A stretch of DNA of 64,000 bases from Crocinitomicaceae bacterium. Its GTDB lineage: Bacteria > Bacteroidota > Bacteroidia > Flavobacteriales_D > Crocinitomicaceae. The notes beneath the pieces are model-generated. The model did no database searches. It worked only from the letters and a program-made list of their open reading frames with translations, and had not been told where the DNA came from. The position numbers and the translations under genes are program-made. The DNA lies in NCBI GenBank assembly GCA_020436025.1, contig JAGQYP010000014.1:1-64000 (forward strand), in the 5' to 3' direction. Positions 54,543-62,979 of this stretch are shown piece by piece (position 1 is the stretch's first letter; each line of letters starts with the position of its first letter).

Positions 54543-54559
54543 CCTATTTACATTTGGTC

Positions 54560-55510
54560 ATGCTTTGGTGGGAAGTAGCCATATCAGTTATTGCAGCGAT
54601 TGCGCTTTTTGTGCATAGTTTGGATCATTTTTCCAATAAGCTTCAAAAGCGTGCGGATGGCAAACTGAAAATCGTTATCGCAAAAATTTCCAACAACAAA
54701 TACAAGGCCTTTTTATTGGGATTTGTTGCAACTGCAATTATTCAATCTAGTTCGGCGGTGATTTCGATTACTATTTCTTTTGTCGACAGCGGACTCATTA
54801 CCTTTGCGAATTCCTTGCCCATGATTTTGGGGAGCAATTTGGGTACCACTTTTACAGCTTGGCTGGTTTCTTTGGATGTTTCTTTTCTCGGATCCATATT
54901 GGTAGTAATCGGCTTTATCATTGGATATTTCCCTGAAAGGATTCGTCTTTTTTCCAAGCCTTTTTTCTATTTGGGGTTGATTCTATTCAGTTTGAATTTG
55001 ATAAGTGCCAACCTTGCTCCAATCAAGGAAAGTGAGGAGATTGTGCGTTTTTTAAGCTATGCTTCCAATCCATTTTTTGGGATTTTCCTTGGAATGATTT
55101 TAACTGTAATTACTCAAGCTAGTTCGGTAACCATTGGTCTTTCTATCATTCTATGTGGCCAAGGAGTGCTTGGTTTGGACAGTGCTATTGGAATCATTGT
55201 AGGATCGAATTTGGGAACCACAAGCACTGCTTTTCTCGCTTCTTTGAAATTGGGAACGATTGCCAAAAGAACCGCTTTTGTAAATTTGCTTTTCAACCTT
55301 TTCGGCACCTTAATTTACTTGCCTTTCTACAGCACTTTTGACGACCTCGTTGGAAAGATTAATGCTCCAATAGCCATGCAAGCAGCCTTTGCGCACTTAT
55401 TTTTCAACTTGGCAATTTCTATCATGCTGATGCCATTCATCAAACAGATTGTGCGTGGATTGAACATTTATTGGGACAGAAGAGCTGCTAGAAGAAAAGA
55501 GATCGCTTAG
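54560..55510 (+). CDS. Na/Pi cotransporter family protein
   Basis: About 316 residues with nine or so membrane helices. Two inverted halves carry the family's repeat motif (IIQSSSAVISIT and VITQASSVTIGLS), each followed by GSNLGTT. It is likely to move phosphate (or a related anion) with sodium. I use ATG 54560; the in-frame start at 54527 lies inside the GATAATT array. It overlaps the convergent truA-like gene by 4 bp. It lacks the C-terminal PhoU-like domain found in longer members. Confidence 0.88.
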   Translation: MLWWEVAISVIAAIALFVHSLDHFSNKLQKRADGKLKIVIAKISNNKYKAFLLGFVATAIIQSSSAVISITISFVDSGLITFANSLPMILGSNLGTTFTAWLVSLDVSFLGSILVVIGFIIGYFPERIRLFSKPFFYLGLILFSLNLISANLAPIKESEEIVRFLSYASNPFFGIFLGMILTVITQASSVTIGLSIILCGQGVLGLDSAIGIIVGSNLGTTSTAFLASLKLGTIAKRTAFVNLLFNLFGTLIYLPFYSTFDDLVGKINAPIAMQAAFAHLFFNLAISIMLMPFIKQIVRGLNIYWDRRAARRKEIA

Positions 55511-56280
55511 AAAACTACCTTGTGCAAACACAATCCAGAACCGGGTGCAATCCATCTCACTTGATCTCCTTCGGGGTTCTGGAAGTATTCCAAATATTCT
55601 GTCTCGTTGATTTCACCGGATCCCAAAGCAAACAAAGTCCCCATGAGCATGCGAATTTGATAGCGTAAAAATCCTTTGCTTTTGATTCGAAGCATGTAAA
55701 CTTCCTTCGGAAAAATATTGCCTTGAAACTTATTTGAAGGAAGGACTTCAGCAACCATGATTTCACGTTCCAACTGAGTTTCTTCTCCAGGCTTGCTGGT
55801 AAATCTTCTAAAGTTGTGTGTCCCTTGGATGACTCTCGCCCCCTTTTGCATTCTTTCCAGATTCAAATTCTGCTGTACATTTACGATGAAAGGAGCACTC
55901 AGCGGATTCGCTTTTTCACCAAAACAAAAATGATAATGGTATTCTTTTACTTTCTGATTCTGAAGAATGTTGAAATCCGAATTCGTTGCTTCTATGCTTA
56001 AAGCTTTAATATCTGAAGGAAAGCATTGATTCAATCGTTCAAGGAAGTCACTTTCCAGTTCCTGCATACAAAACAGCTCAAAGGCGTAATCATCTGCGGA
56101 AACTTTGGCATCTGTCCGACCACATCCTAAAGTCTTGAAATTTGTATGCTGAAGGACAAACTCAACCGTTTTATCAACCATTAGATGGACCGTTCGCACC
56201 CCTGGTTGTTTTTGCCAACCCGAATACCGAAAGCCCAAAAATTCAATTCGAATCAGATAAAAATGCGTCCAATTTGCCAT
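55507..56280 (-). CDS. truA: TruA-like tRNA pseudouridine synthase with an altered active-site motif
   Basis: A 257-residue enzyme of the TruA family, which makes pseudouridine in the tRNA anticodon stem. The catalytic Asp is in GCGRTDAKVSADD (Asp57). The normal motif is GRTDxGVHA, so Gly and His are replaced by Lys and Ser here. FRRFTSKPGEETQLERE and a C-terminal GFLRYQIRMLMG fit the fold. The Asp is kept, so catalysis is possible; it may be a divergent paralogue. It begins three bases after the formate dehydrogenase gene stop, so it belongs to the end of that operon. Confidence 0.82.
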   Translation of the reverse strand: MANWTHFYLIRIEFLGFRYSGWQKQPGVRTVHLMVDKTVEFVLQHTNFKTLGCGRTDAKVSADDYAFELFCMQELESDFLERLNQCFPSDIKALSIEATNSDFNILQNQKVKEYHYHFCFGEKANPLSAPFIVNVQQNLNLERMQKGARVIQGTHNFRRFTSKPGEETQLEREIMVAEVLPSNKFQGNIFPKEVYMLRIKSKGFLRYQIRMLMGTLFALGSGEINETEYLEYFQNPEGDQVRWIAPGSGLCLHKVVF

Positions 56281-56283
56281 TGC

Positions 56284-59031
56284 TTAGGCCATAGCTTCAG
56301 CCATCTGTTTGAATTTACCTTTTGACTTTCTAATTCTGCATGCGACAACTTTGTATTCTGGACACATGGCCTCCGTACAGTGCTCATCCGAAGTGATATT
56401 ATTCAGCATGATCTCTGGAAAATGGAAAGTAGAACTTAAAATTCCAGGCTTTACTTCATCTGTTACTTTGGCTTTGATATCCACTTTTCCTCTAGGCGAT
56501 TCCACACACACAAACTCACCATCTTGAATGCCTTCTTTAGCCGCATCTTCAGGGTGAATCATCAAGACATCCTCTGTAAGTATTTCCACGTTTCCAGTTC
56601 TACGAGTCATCGCTCCACAATTGTAGTGTTCCAATTCTCTGTTTGTAGTAATGATATAGGGGAAATCTTTACCGTGTTTCTCAATCTCCTGCGATTCAAC
56701 CCAATCAAAATAAGTGAAAGCACCTTTTCCTCTTTTGAATGATTCAACGTGTAGTAATTGTGTATCGGTTCCATCTGGAGCTACCGGCCATTGTTTTCCA
56801 TTGTCGCCCAATTCTTCCCATTTCACTCCGGCAAAGAAAGGTACGATTTGCGAAATTTCCGCTAACACGCCAGCTGCAGTATAATCGTCTTGCTTGTAGC
56901 CCATTTTATTCATCATATCCACTACTTGCTGACCATCCGGCTTGGTTCCTTCAATAGGTTCCACTACTTTTTGTACTCGCTGAATTCTTCTTTCTCCGTT
57001 AGTAAAAGTTCCTTCTTTCTCAAGGAATGAAGAAGACGGAAGTAAAACTGTAGCCAATTTTGCTGTTTCCGTCATGAATAATTCAGAAACAACTAACATC
57101 TCTAAATTGGAAAGCGCTTTGATTACCTTTTGAGTATTGGGATCTGTCTGCACCACATCTTCTCCAATAATCCACAATGCTTTCAAGTTTCCGTTGATTG
57201 CTTCATTGAACATTTCCGGAATTTTGTATCCAATATGACTTGGCACCTCTCTTCCGTAGAAAGTATTGTATTTCTGATTTACAGCTGGGTCGGTCACATC
57301 TAAATAACCCGCCCCCTGATGCGGTTGTGCACCCATGTCTGCAGCACCTTGAACGTTATTCTGACCTCTCAATGGATTCACGCCAGCTCCTGGTTTCCCT
57401 ACATTTCCGGTAATCATGGCCAAATCAGAAATCAACTGAACTGTAAATGTTCCTTGTGTATGCTCTGTTACTCCTAAACCATGGAATTCCATTGCAGCAT
57501 TTGCTTTGGCATAAGCCATAGAAGCTTGTCGGACCAATTCCTTATCAACTCCAGTAATTTCAGCTAGTTCATCGATATTCAGCCCTAAAATATGATTTTT
57601 AAAATCTTCAAATCCTTCAGTTCTGTTTTCTACAAAATGCTGATCCACCAAGTTTTCAGTAATGATGTAATACAACATCATGTTCAATAAAGCCACATTG
57701 GTACCAGGTCTCAATTGAAGATGGTAAGTAGCATATCTCGCCAGTTCCGTTCTCCTTGGATCCACTACGATCGAAGTAATGGAACTTTGCATGAATTTCT
57801 GTTTGATTCGTGCTCCAGTTACGGGATGTGCATCTGTTGGATTGGCTCCAATAACGAAAATACAATCCGTCAATTCTAAATCCTTAATGGAATTCGTTGC
57901 CGCTCCCGTTCCAAAAGCTCTTTGCATTCCTAAAGCCGTTGGAGAGTGACAAACTCTGGCGCAACAATCGATATTATTGGTTCCGATGACAGCTCTAATA
58001 AATTTCTGCATCAGATAGTTTTCTTCGTTTGGAGTTCTTGCGGAAGAGATTCCTGCAATGGCATCTGGTCCGGCAGTTTCCTTTATCGAAGTAAATTTCT
58101 CGGCCATGAAATCATAAGCTTCATCCCAACTTACTGGCACCAATTCCCCATTTTTTCGAATCATTGGCGATCTTAATCTATCCTTATGGTTGTAGAATTT
58201 GAACGCATATCTTCCTTTCAAACAAGTGTGTCCTAAATTGGCTTCCGCTTCGTAAGGTGCTTGAATACTTAAAATTTCGCCATTTCTGGTTGATACTTCC
58301 AAGTTGCACCCTACACCACAGTAAGTACAAACCGTTCTTGTTTTCTCTTCAGCTAAAATCGCTTTTGATTGGAATACGTCTGAAATTGCGGAAGTTGGAC
58401 AAGCCTGCGAACATGCTCCACAGCTCACACAATCCGATTCCATAAAGGATTGATCATGACCTTTTACAATATGAGAATCAAAACCTCTACCGGCCATGGA
58501 AAGCACAAATTGACCTTGCACCTCATCACAAGCACGAACACATCTATAGCAATTGATACATTTTGAAAGATCCGAGGTCATGTAGGGATGGCTTAAGTCC
58601 TTTTGACGATCCAAATGGTTTTCTCCAGCAGGGTATCTCACTTGTCTGATTCCCACTTGAGCTGCCACGTCCTGAAGTTCACAGTTTCCATTTACTTCGC
58701 ATGTCAAACAATCCAAAGGGTGATCCGTAAGAACCAATTCCAAAATGTTCTTTCTCAACTCCAGAATGGCTTCAGAACTTGGGTAAATATATTGTCCGGC
58801 TCCAACAGGAGTATGACAAGAAGCCATGGTCTTTCTTGGACCATCCTTTTCCAAAGCAACCTCTACGCTACAAACTCTACAAGATCCAAAAGGATCCAAA
58901 TTTGGAGCATCACAAAGCGTTGGAATTAGTTTTTCTCCTTCAATTCTTCTAACAAAATTCAGTATCGTTTCTCCCGATTTGAATTCATGTTCTTCATTAT
59001 TGATGTAAGCCGTATTTTTCATACTATGCAT
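56284..59031 (-). CDS. fdhA: formate dehydrogenase catalytic subunit (molybdenum, Cys form)
   Basis: A 915-residue molybdopterin enzyme. In order: a 2Fe-2S domain (Cys40, 51, 54, 72), the HxxxCxxCx5C site (His104, Cys108, 111, 117), two ferredoxin-type 4Fe-4S clusters (Cys158-168 and Cys201-211), the CTYCGVGC 4Fe-4S site (235-242), then the bis-MGD domains. The Mo ligand is Cys361 (RVCHSP), encoded by TGT, so this is the non-selenocysteine form. It oxidises formate to CO2 and passes electrons to the NuoE-F-like subunit. Its ATG overlaps the histidine kinase stop by 8 bp; an ATG at 59022 is a second choice. Confidence 0.93.
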   Translation of the reverse strand: MHSMKNTAYINNEEHEFKSGETILNFVRRIEGEKLIPTLCDAPNLDPFGSCRVCSVEVALEKDGPRKTMASCHTPVGAGQYIYPSSEAILELRKNILELVLTDHPLDCLTCEVNGNCELQDVAAQVGIRQVRYPAGENHLDRQKDLSHPYMTSDLSKCINCYRCVRACDEVQGQFVLSMAGRGFDSHIVKGHDQSFMESDCVSCGACSQACPTSAISDVFQSKAILAEEKTRTVCTYCGVGCNLEVSTRNGEILSIQAPYEAEANLGHTCLKGRYAFKFYNHKDRLRSPMIRKNGELVPVSWDEAYDFMAEKFTSIKETAGPDAIAGISSARTPNEENYLMQKFIRAVIGTNNIDCCARVCHSPTALGMQRAFGTGAATNSIKDLELTDCIFVIGANPTDAHPVTGARIKQKFMQSSITSIVVDPRRTELARYATYHLQLRPGTNVALLNMMLYYIITENLVDQHFVENRTEGFEDFKNHILGLNIDELAEITGVDKELVRQASMAYAKANAAMEFHGLGVTEHTQGTFTVQLISDLAMITGNVGKPGAGVNPLRGQNNVQGAADMGAQPHQGAGYLDVTDPAVNQKYNTFYGREVPSHIGYKIPEMFNEAINGNLKALWIIGEDVVQTDPNTQKVIKALSNLEMLVVSELFMTETAKLATVLLPSSSFLEKEGTFTNGERRIQRVQKVVEPIEGTKPDGQQVVDMMNKMGYKQDDYTAAGVLAEISQIVPFFAGVKWEELGDNGKQWPVAPDGTDTQLLHVESFKRGKGAFTYFDWVESQEIEKHGKDFPYIITTNRELEHYNCGAMTRRTGNVEILTEDVLMIHPEDAAKEGIQDGEFVCVESPRGKVDIKAKVTDEVKPGILSSTFHFPEIMLNNITSDEHCTEAMCPEYKVVACRIRKSKGKFKQMAEAMA

Positions 59032-60247
59032 GTGTTGGTTCTTTCAATGTAAAATTATAACTGGTCCCATTTTCAATATTGAATTTTTTGGTACCATTAA
59101 GTTGTTCCGTAAGAATATCGATCAATTCCGTTCCAAATCCTGCTCCTTTTTCCTTAGGCTCTTTCCAAATTCCATTGTCATAGTAGGCAAAACCGTAGGA
59201 TCCGCCACTTTGATTGATTCTTATTTTAATCTCTCCTCCATCATTTTCGATAAAAGCATATTTAAGAGAATTAGAAACGAGTTCATTGATCAATAGACCC
59301 AGAGGAACCACCATATCTAACCCCATGTGTTCTATATTACTTTCCACTTCTAAATGTACTTTATCTCTCCAAAGTGAAACAGAAATTAAATCTTCTACAA
59401 GTTCTTGAATATAAGATTTTAGATCGATTTTTGAAAGTTCTTCTTCCTTATAAAGCTTTTGATGGATCAGAGACATAGTCATAATTCGGTTAATAGCTTC
59501 CGAAAAACTGTCCTGTGCTTCTTTAGTTGCCATCTCCTCTCTTTGCATTCTGAGAAGGCTGATAATAATTTGCAGGTTGTTTTTTATTCGATGATGAATT
59601 TCCTTGACTAAAACTGTTTTTTCTTCATTTTGATTACTAATCAATTCATTTCTTTTCTCCAATTCCTGATTTAACTCTTTGAGGTGTTTTTGAGCCGTAT
59701 TCATATAAGAGACATACTCATACATCAGGTAGATTCCGATGAATAAAATGGAAACTACCTCAAATCCTATAACCAGAGAAAAATGTTGAACTTCATATTG
59801 CAAAAAGATCAGATTCTCATCAAAATAATTATTAGCAAACCAAAGAATTCCTATTGCATTCAACAGTAAGAGGCTAAAAGTGAATATTTTTACTGTTCCG
59901 ATATAGCAAAATAAAATGGAAATAATCAGCCACATAAAACCCGAGTAATGCAAAGAATGATCACCTGTATTTGCCGCCATTTGGATAATTGCTGATCCTC
60001 CAAGTCCCATTCCATAATAGGCTATGTGGTGGTACTTAGAAAAAAACAATAAAACACCAGTTGCTCCTGTCATCACGCAGGTAAACAAATAGTAATAAAA
60101 TACATTTGCTTCCACTTGATCTTCCTTCATCAGATAGCAAACCACTCCAAAAACCACAAATGAAAACAGGGAAACATTCCGAGCAATTTTGTGTTTTGCC
60201 CTCTCCCAATCGTCCTCAAATTTTAATCTGGAAGTGAATATCGCCAT
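59024..60247 (-). CDS. membrane sensor histidine kinase, HisKA_2 type, in the formate dehydrogenase operon
   Basis: A 407-residue kinase. About six membrane helices (residues 20-190) precede a short coiled coil. The HisKA_2 phosphoacceptor helix contains KEIHHRIKNNLQIIISLLRMQ's first part with the His in EIHHR, and the ATPase domain has an N box (LLINELVSNSLKYAF) and a G box (YDNGIW). The G box is weaker than usual. It is similar in layout to the kinase at 13070-14263. It starts at ATG 60247, sharing a base with the upstream stop, and ends inside the fdhA start. No response regulator is adjacent. Confidence 0.88.
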   Translation of the reverse strand: MAIFTSRLKFEDDWERAKHKIARNVSLFSFVVFGVVCYLMKEDQVEANVFYYYLFTCVMTGATGVLLFFSKYHHIAYYGMGLGGSAIIQMAANTGDHSLHYSGFMWLIISILFCYIGTVKIFTFSLLLLNAIGILWFANNYFDENLIFLQYEVQHFSLVIGFEVVSILFIGIYLMYEYVSYMNTAQKHLKELNQELEKRNELISNQNEEKTVLVKEIHHRIKNNLQIIISLLRMQREEMATKEAQDSFSEAINRIMTMSLIHQKLYKEEELSKIDLKSYIQELVEDLISVSLWRDKVHLEVESNIEHMGLDMVVPLGLLINELVSNSLKYAFIENDGGEIKIRINQSGGSYGFAYYDNGIWKEPKEKGAGFGTELIDILTEQLNGTKKFNIENGTSYNFTLKEPTHA

Positions 60248-61905
60248 TAAGCTTCTAGTTTAGTCGCAAGTTCTGATTCAAAGTATTGTAAAGCATTTTT
60301 TACCGGAAGAGGAATTCCTCCTCCATGAGCGCACAAACTCCCTTGTTCAAGTGTGTTCAATAAATCATTCAATAATGTTTTACTGATTTTGAAATCGGTT
60401 GTATTGGCTTTCTCAAATAATTCGTATCCTCTTTTGGTTCCTAGTCGGCAAGGGAAACACTTTCCACAGCTTTCATAAGAAGCAAAATCGAATAAATGTT
60501 CTATGAATTTTGCTATCGGATAAGATTCAGGCACACATACCACCGAAGCATGCCCCAATAAAAATCCAGCATTAGCAAAGGATTCGAAGTCAAGCGTTAA
60601 GTCATTAATCTTGTGGGTCGGCACTAAACCTCCCAATGGTCCTCCAATTTGCATCGCTTTCACAGGAGTTTTGAATCCTCCACCCAGCTCGTTAATTACG
60701 GTAGACATGGGAGTTCCCATTTCCACTTCATACATTCCAGGATTGTTAAAAAAGCTGTCCAGACAAACCAATTTGGTTCCTGAAGATTTCGCTGTTCCAA
60801 TTTTTTTCCAAGCTTCTCCTCCATTAGAAATAATGTAATGAAGGGCTGCCAAAGTTTCAACGTTATTGACTACTGTAGGCTTATTGAAAAGTCCCTTTTG
60901 AGCTGGATAAGGTGGTCTTACTCTAACCTCTGGTCTTTGCCCTTCAATGGAATTGATCAATGCGGTTTCTTCTCCACAAATGTAAGATCCTTGAGCACGA
61001 ATAATTTTAAAATCATAATTGAATCCAGAACCCATGATGTCTTTTCCGATAAGTCCTTTGGATCTTAATTCGTCAATCGCTTGCTGAACAATATCAGCCG
61101 CTTCTGGATATTCTGCCCGGATGTACAAAACTCCATAAGACGCATGAGTCAAATACCCTGCAATCAGCATTCCGAATAAAACGGAATGAGGTCTTTCCTC
61201 TAATAAATAGCGATCCGAATAGGCTCCTGGATCTCCTTCATCTGCATTACAAATAATGAATTTCGTTTCGTTTTCCGTATTTCTGCAGAATTCAAGTTTT
61301 AATCCCATTGGGAATCCAGCGCCTCCTCTTCCTCTGACATTAGAAGTTTTAATCTCTTCTAAAACCGATTTTGAGTCTTTCTTCAAAGCCTCCAAAAAAG
61401 GCTGGTAATAAGCATCGATATCAGTAAAGGGAGCTGTTAAAATTTCTTTCCCTAGAGCTTTAACCTTGTATTTATCTCTGTTCAGACCTTCTTTATTTTG
61501 AACGATGTCATTCAGGTTTTCAATGGCATTTCCAGAATAGTTCTTGCCATTGTAGAAAAATGCACTGTTTTCATGGCATCTTCCTAAGCAAGTCATATGT
61601 CCTATTTCATCCGCATTAAACTTTCCTTTGAGTTGATCGATGACTTTATCCTGTGTTCCAGCGCATTCGCATGCAGTCCCATTACACACATACACTTTCT
61701 TGCCCTTGTTTTCAGGTCTCAGAAAATCATAAAAAGTAGCAGTTCCAAAAGTATTCGCCTTTCCAATTAGAAATTCTTTGGCCAATTCATCCAATTCCTC
61801 CTGATTGGGGGTTCCTCCATTCTGAATGGCCAATTTCCCCATTCGATCAAAGAGATTGTCTTCTACTCCTTTTCTACCTGATAATTCGCTTAAATTGTCT
61901 GACAT
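60247..61905 (-). CDS. NuoE-NuoF fusion, NAD-linked formate dehydrogenase subunit
   Basis: A 552-residue fusion. The N-terminal ~150 residues are a thioredoxin-fold 2Fe-2S domain with Cys74, 79, 106 and 110 as in NuoE. The rest is NuoF-like, with GRGGAGFPMGLK for NADH/FMN and a C-terminal CxxCxxC (ESCGKCFPCRLG) and a distant Cys (SLCAHGG) for a 4Fe-4S cluster. It would transfer electrons from formate to NAD+. It starts one base after the fdhD stop. The fusion of E and F is as in other soluble NAD-dependent formate dehydrogenases and hydrogenases. Confidence 0.92.
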   Translation of the reverse strand: MSDNLSELSGRKGVEDNLFDRMGKLAIQNGGTPNQEELDELAKEFLIGKANTFGTATFYDFLRPENKGKKVYVCNGTACECAGTQDKVIDQLKGKFNADEIGHMTCLGRCHENSAFFYNGKNYSGNAIENLNDIVQNKEGLNRDKYKVKALGKEILTAPFTDIDAYYQPFLEALKKDSKSVLEEIKTSNVRGRGGAGFPMGLKLEFCRNTENETKFIICNADEGDPGAYSDRYLLEERPHSVLFGMLIAGYLTHASYGVLYIRAEYPEAADIVQQAIDELRSKGLIGKDIMGSGFNYDFKIIRAQGSYICGEETALINSIEGQRPEVRVRPPYPAQKGLFNKPTVVNNVETLAALHYIISNGGEAWKKIGTAKSSGTKLVCLDSFFNNPGMYEVEMGTPMSTVINELGGGFKTPVKAMQIGGPLGGLVPTHKINDLTLDFESFANAGFLLGHASVVCVPESYPIAKFIEHLFDFASYESCGKCFPCRLGTKRGYELFEKANTTDFKISKTLLNDLLNTLEQGSLCAHGGGIPLPVKNALQYFESELATKLEA

Positions 61906-61906
61906 A

Positions 61907-62734
61907 TCAACTAACTTGGTTGTTTAAACTTCTATTTTCATTTATTCTTTCCGGGTGAGCATAACAGGTTGCTCGATCGCCTCTGCAAAAAGCAAAAAGA
62001 GTGAGCCCTAATTCCTTTGCATAATCCACTGCCAAACTCGAAGGAGCCGAAACAGCCGCAAGAATGGGAACTCTTCCCTTGAACGACTTTACCACTATCT
62101 CGTAAGAAATCCTACCACTTACGGTAAGCAAAGCTGCCTTTTTGTATTTTTCTTCTAGAATTAATTTCCCAATTATTTTATCCACGGCATTGTGTCTTCC
62201 TATGTCTTCAGCATAACATAGTAGCACTCCGTCCCAATCAAAAGCTGCTGCCGCGTGAGAACCTCCCGATTTACGAAAGGCATCCTGAACATTTTGCATT
62301 TGAAGAAAGGCTGGCTCCAAAAGCTCCAAATCAAATTTTTCCTTCGAATCCAAACAGGCGTCCATGAAACCAATCTCTTCCAAGGAGGTCTTCCCACAAA
62401 TTCCACAAGAGGCTACGGAGAGTAAATTTCGACTATTGGAATAACCGTCACCTAATTCTTTTGTTGGAATTTCAAGAGCGATCTGAGTAAGAATCCCTTC
62501 TTTGTTTTCATTTACAAAAATAAGTTCCGGATTGAATTCAGGACTTTTAATCACACCTTCGGAATGCAATAAACCACGCACCAAAGCCCGGTCATCTCCG
62601 GGAGTTCGCATGGTCAAAGTAAAAGGTTTGCCATTCACATCAATTTGGAGTGGTTCCTCCATGGTCAACGCATCAAAACGTAGTTCTGATTTTCCTTTTT
62701 GATAGCGTTTTCCTTGATAGTTGTGAACAGACAT
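61907..62734 (-). CDS. fdhD: formate dehydrogenase accessory sulfurtransferase FdhD
   Basis: About 275 residues. FdhD moves sulfur from a cysteine desulfurase to the Mo cofactor of formate dehydrogenase. The motif VASCGICGKTS holds the two needed Cys (110 and 113 with this start). FDWDGVLLCYAEDIGRHNAVDK, seen in two parts here, and SGRISYEIVVK also fit. ATG 62734 is chosen; an in-frame ATG at 62746 is possible. It is the first gene of the operon, one base from the NuoE-F fusion. Confidence 0.95.
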   Translation of the reverse strand: MSVHNYQGKRYQKGKSELRFDALTMEEPLQIDVNGKPFTLTMRTPGDDRALVRGLLHSEGVIKSPEFNPELIFVNENKEGILTQIALEIPTKELGDGYSNSRNLLSVASCGICGKTSLEEIGFMDACLDSKEKFDLELLEPAFLQMQNVQDAFRKSGGSHAAAAFDWDGVLLCYAEDIGRHNAVDKIIGKLILEEKYKKAALLTVSGRISYEIVVKSFKGRVPILAAVSAPSSLAVDYAKELGLTLFAFCRGDRATCYAHPERINENRSLNNQVS

Positions 62735-62979
62735 AATTAAATTCAAAGAACTAAAGATAATACAAAAAGCCTTGTTTTAAAAAAGCAAAGCAACATGTAG
62801 GCAAATTCTTATCAAAAGAGTGCTTTTGGGATGCCGAGAAGAAAAATCAAATAATCGTTAAAAAATGGAAATATTCTATGATTCTTTGTATTTTCTCGCT
62901 GTCAAATTATGTTACATAATCCAAATTGAGCATTATTCTTGAAAACATCTTAAGGATCAATTTGAAACTTTAATTTTAT

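Larger units (their letters stand above)
54229..54559. other. 331-bp intergenic region of stacked repeats
   Basis: No gene is seen here. It holds, in order, a 7-bp array (54238-54279), a terminator (54299-54321), a second 7-bp array (54323-54364), a T/A-rich part with TTCATT repeats, the 44-bp dispersed element (54410-54453) and two short 7-bp arrays (54466-54486 and 54522-54542). Confidence 0.85.

Noticed and set aside
57949..57951. Possible selenocysteine codon in the formate dehydrogenase
   Set aside because: The Mo-ligand codon is TGT on the coding strand, not TGA, so it is the Cys form.
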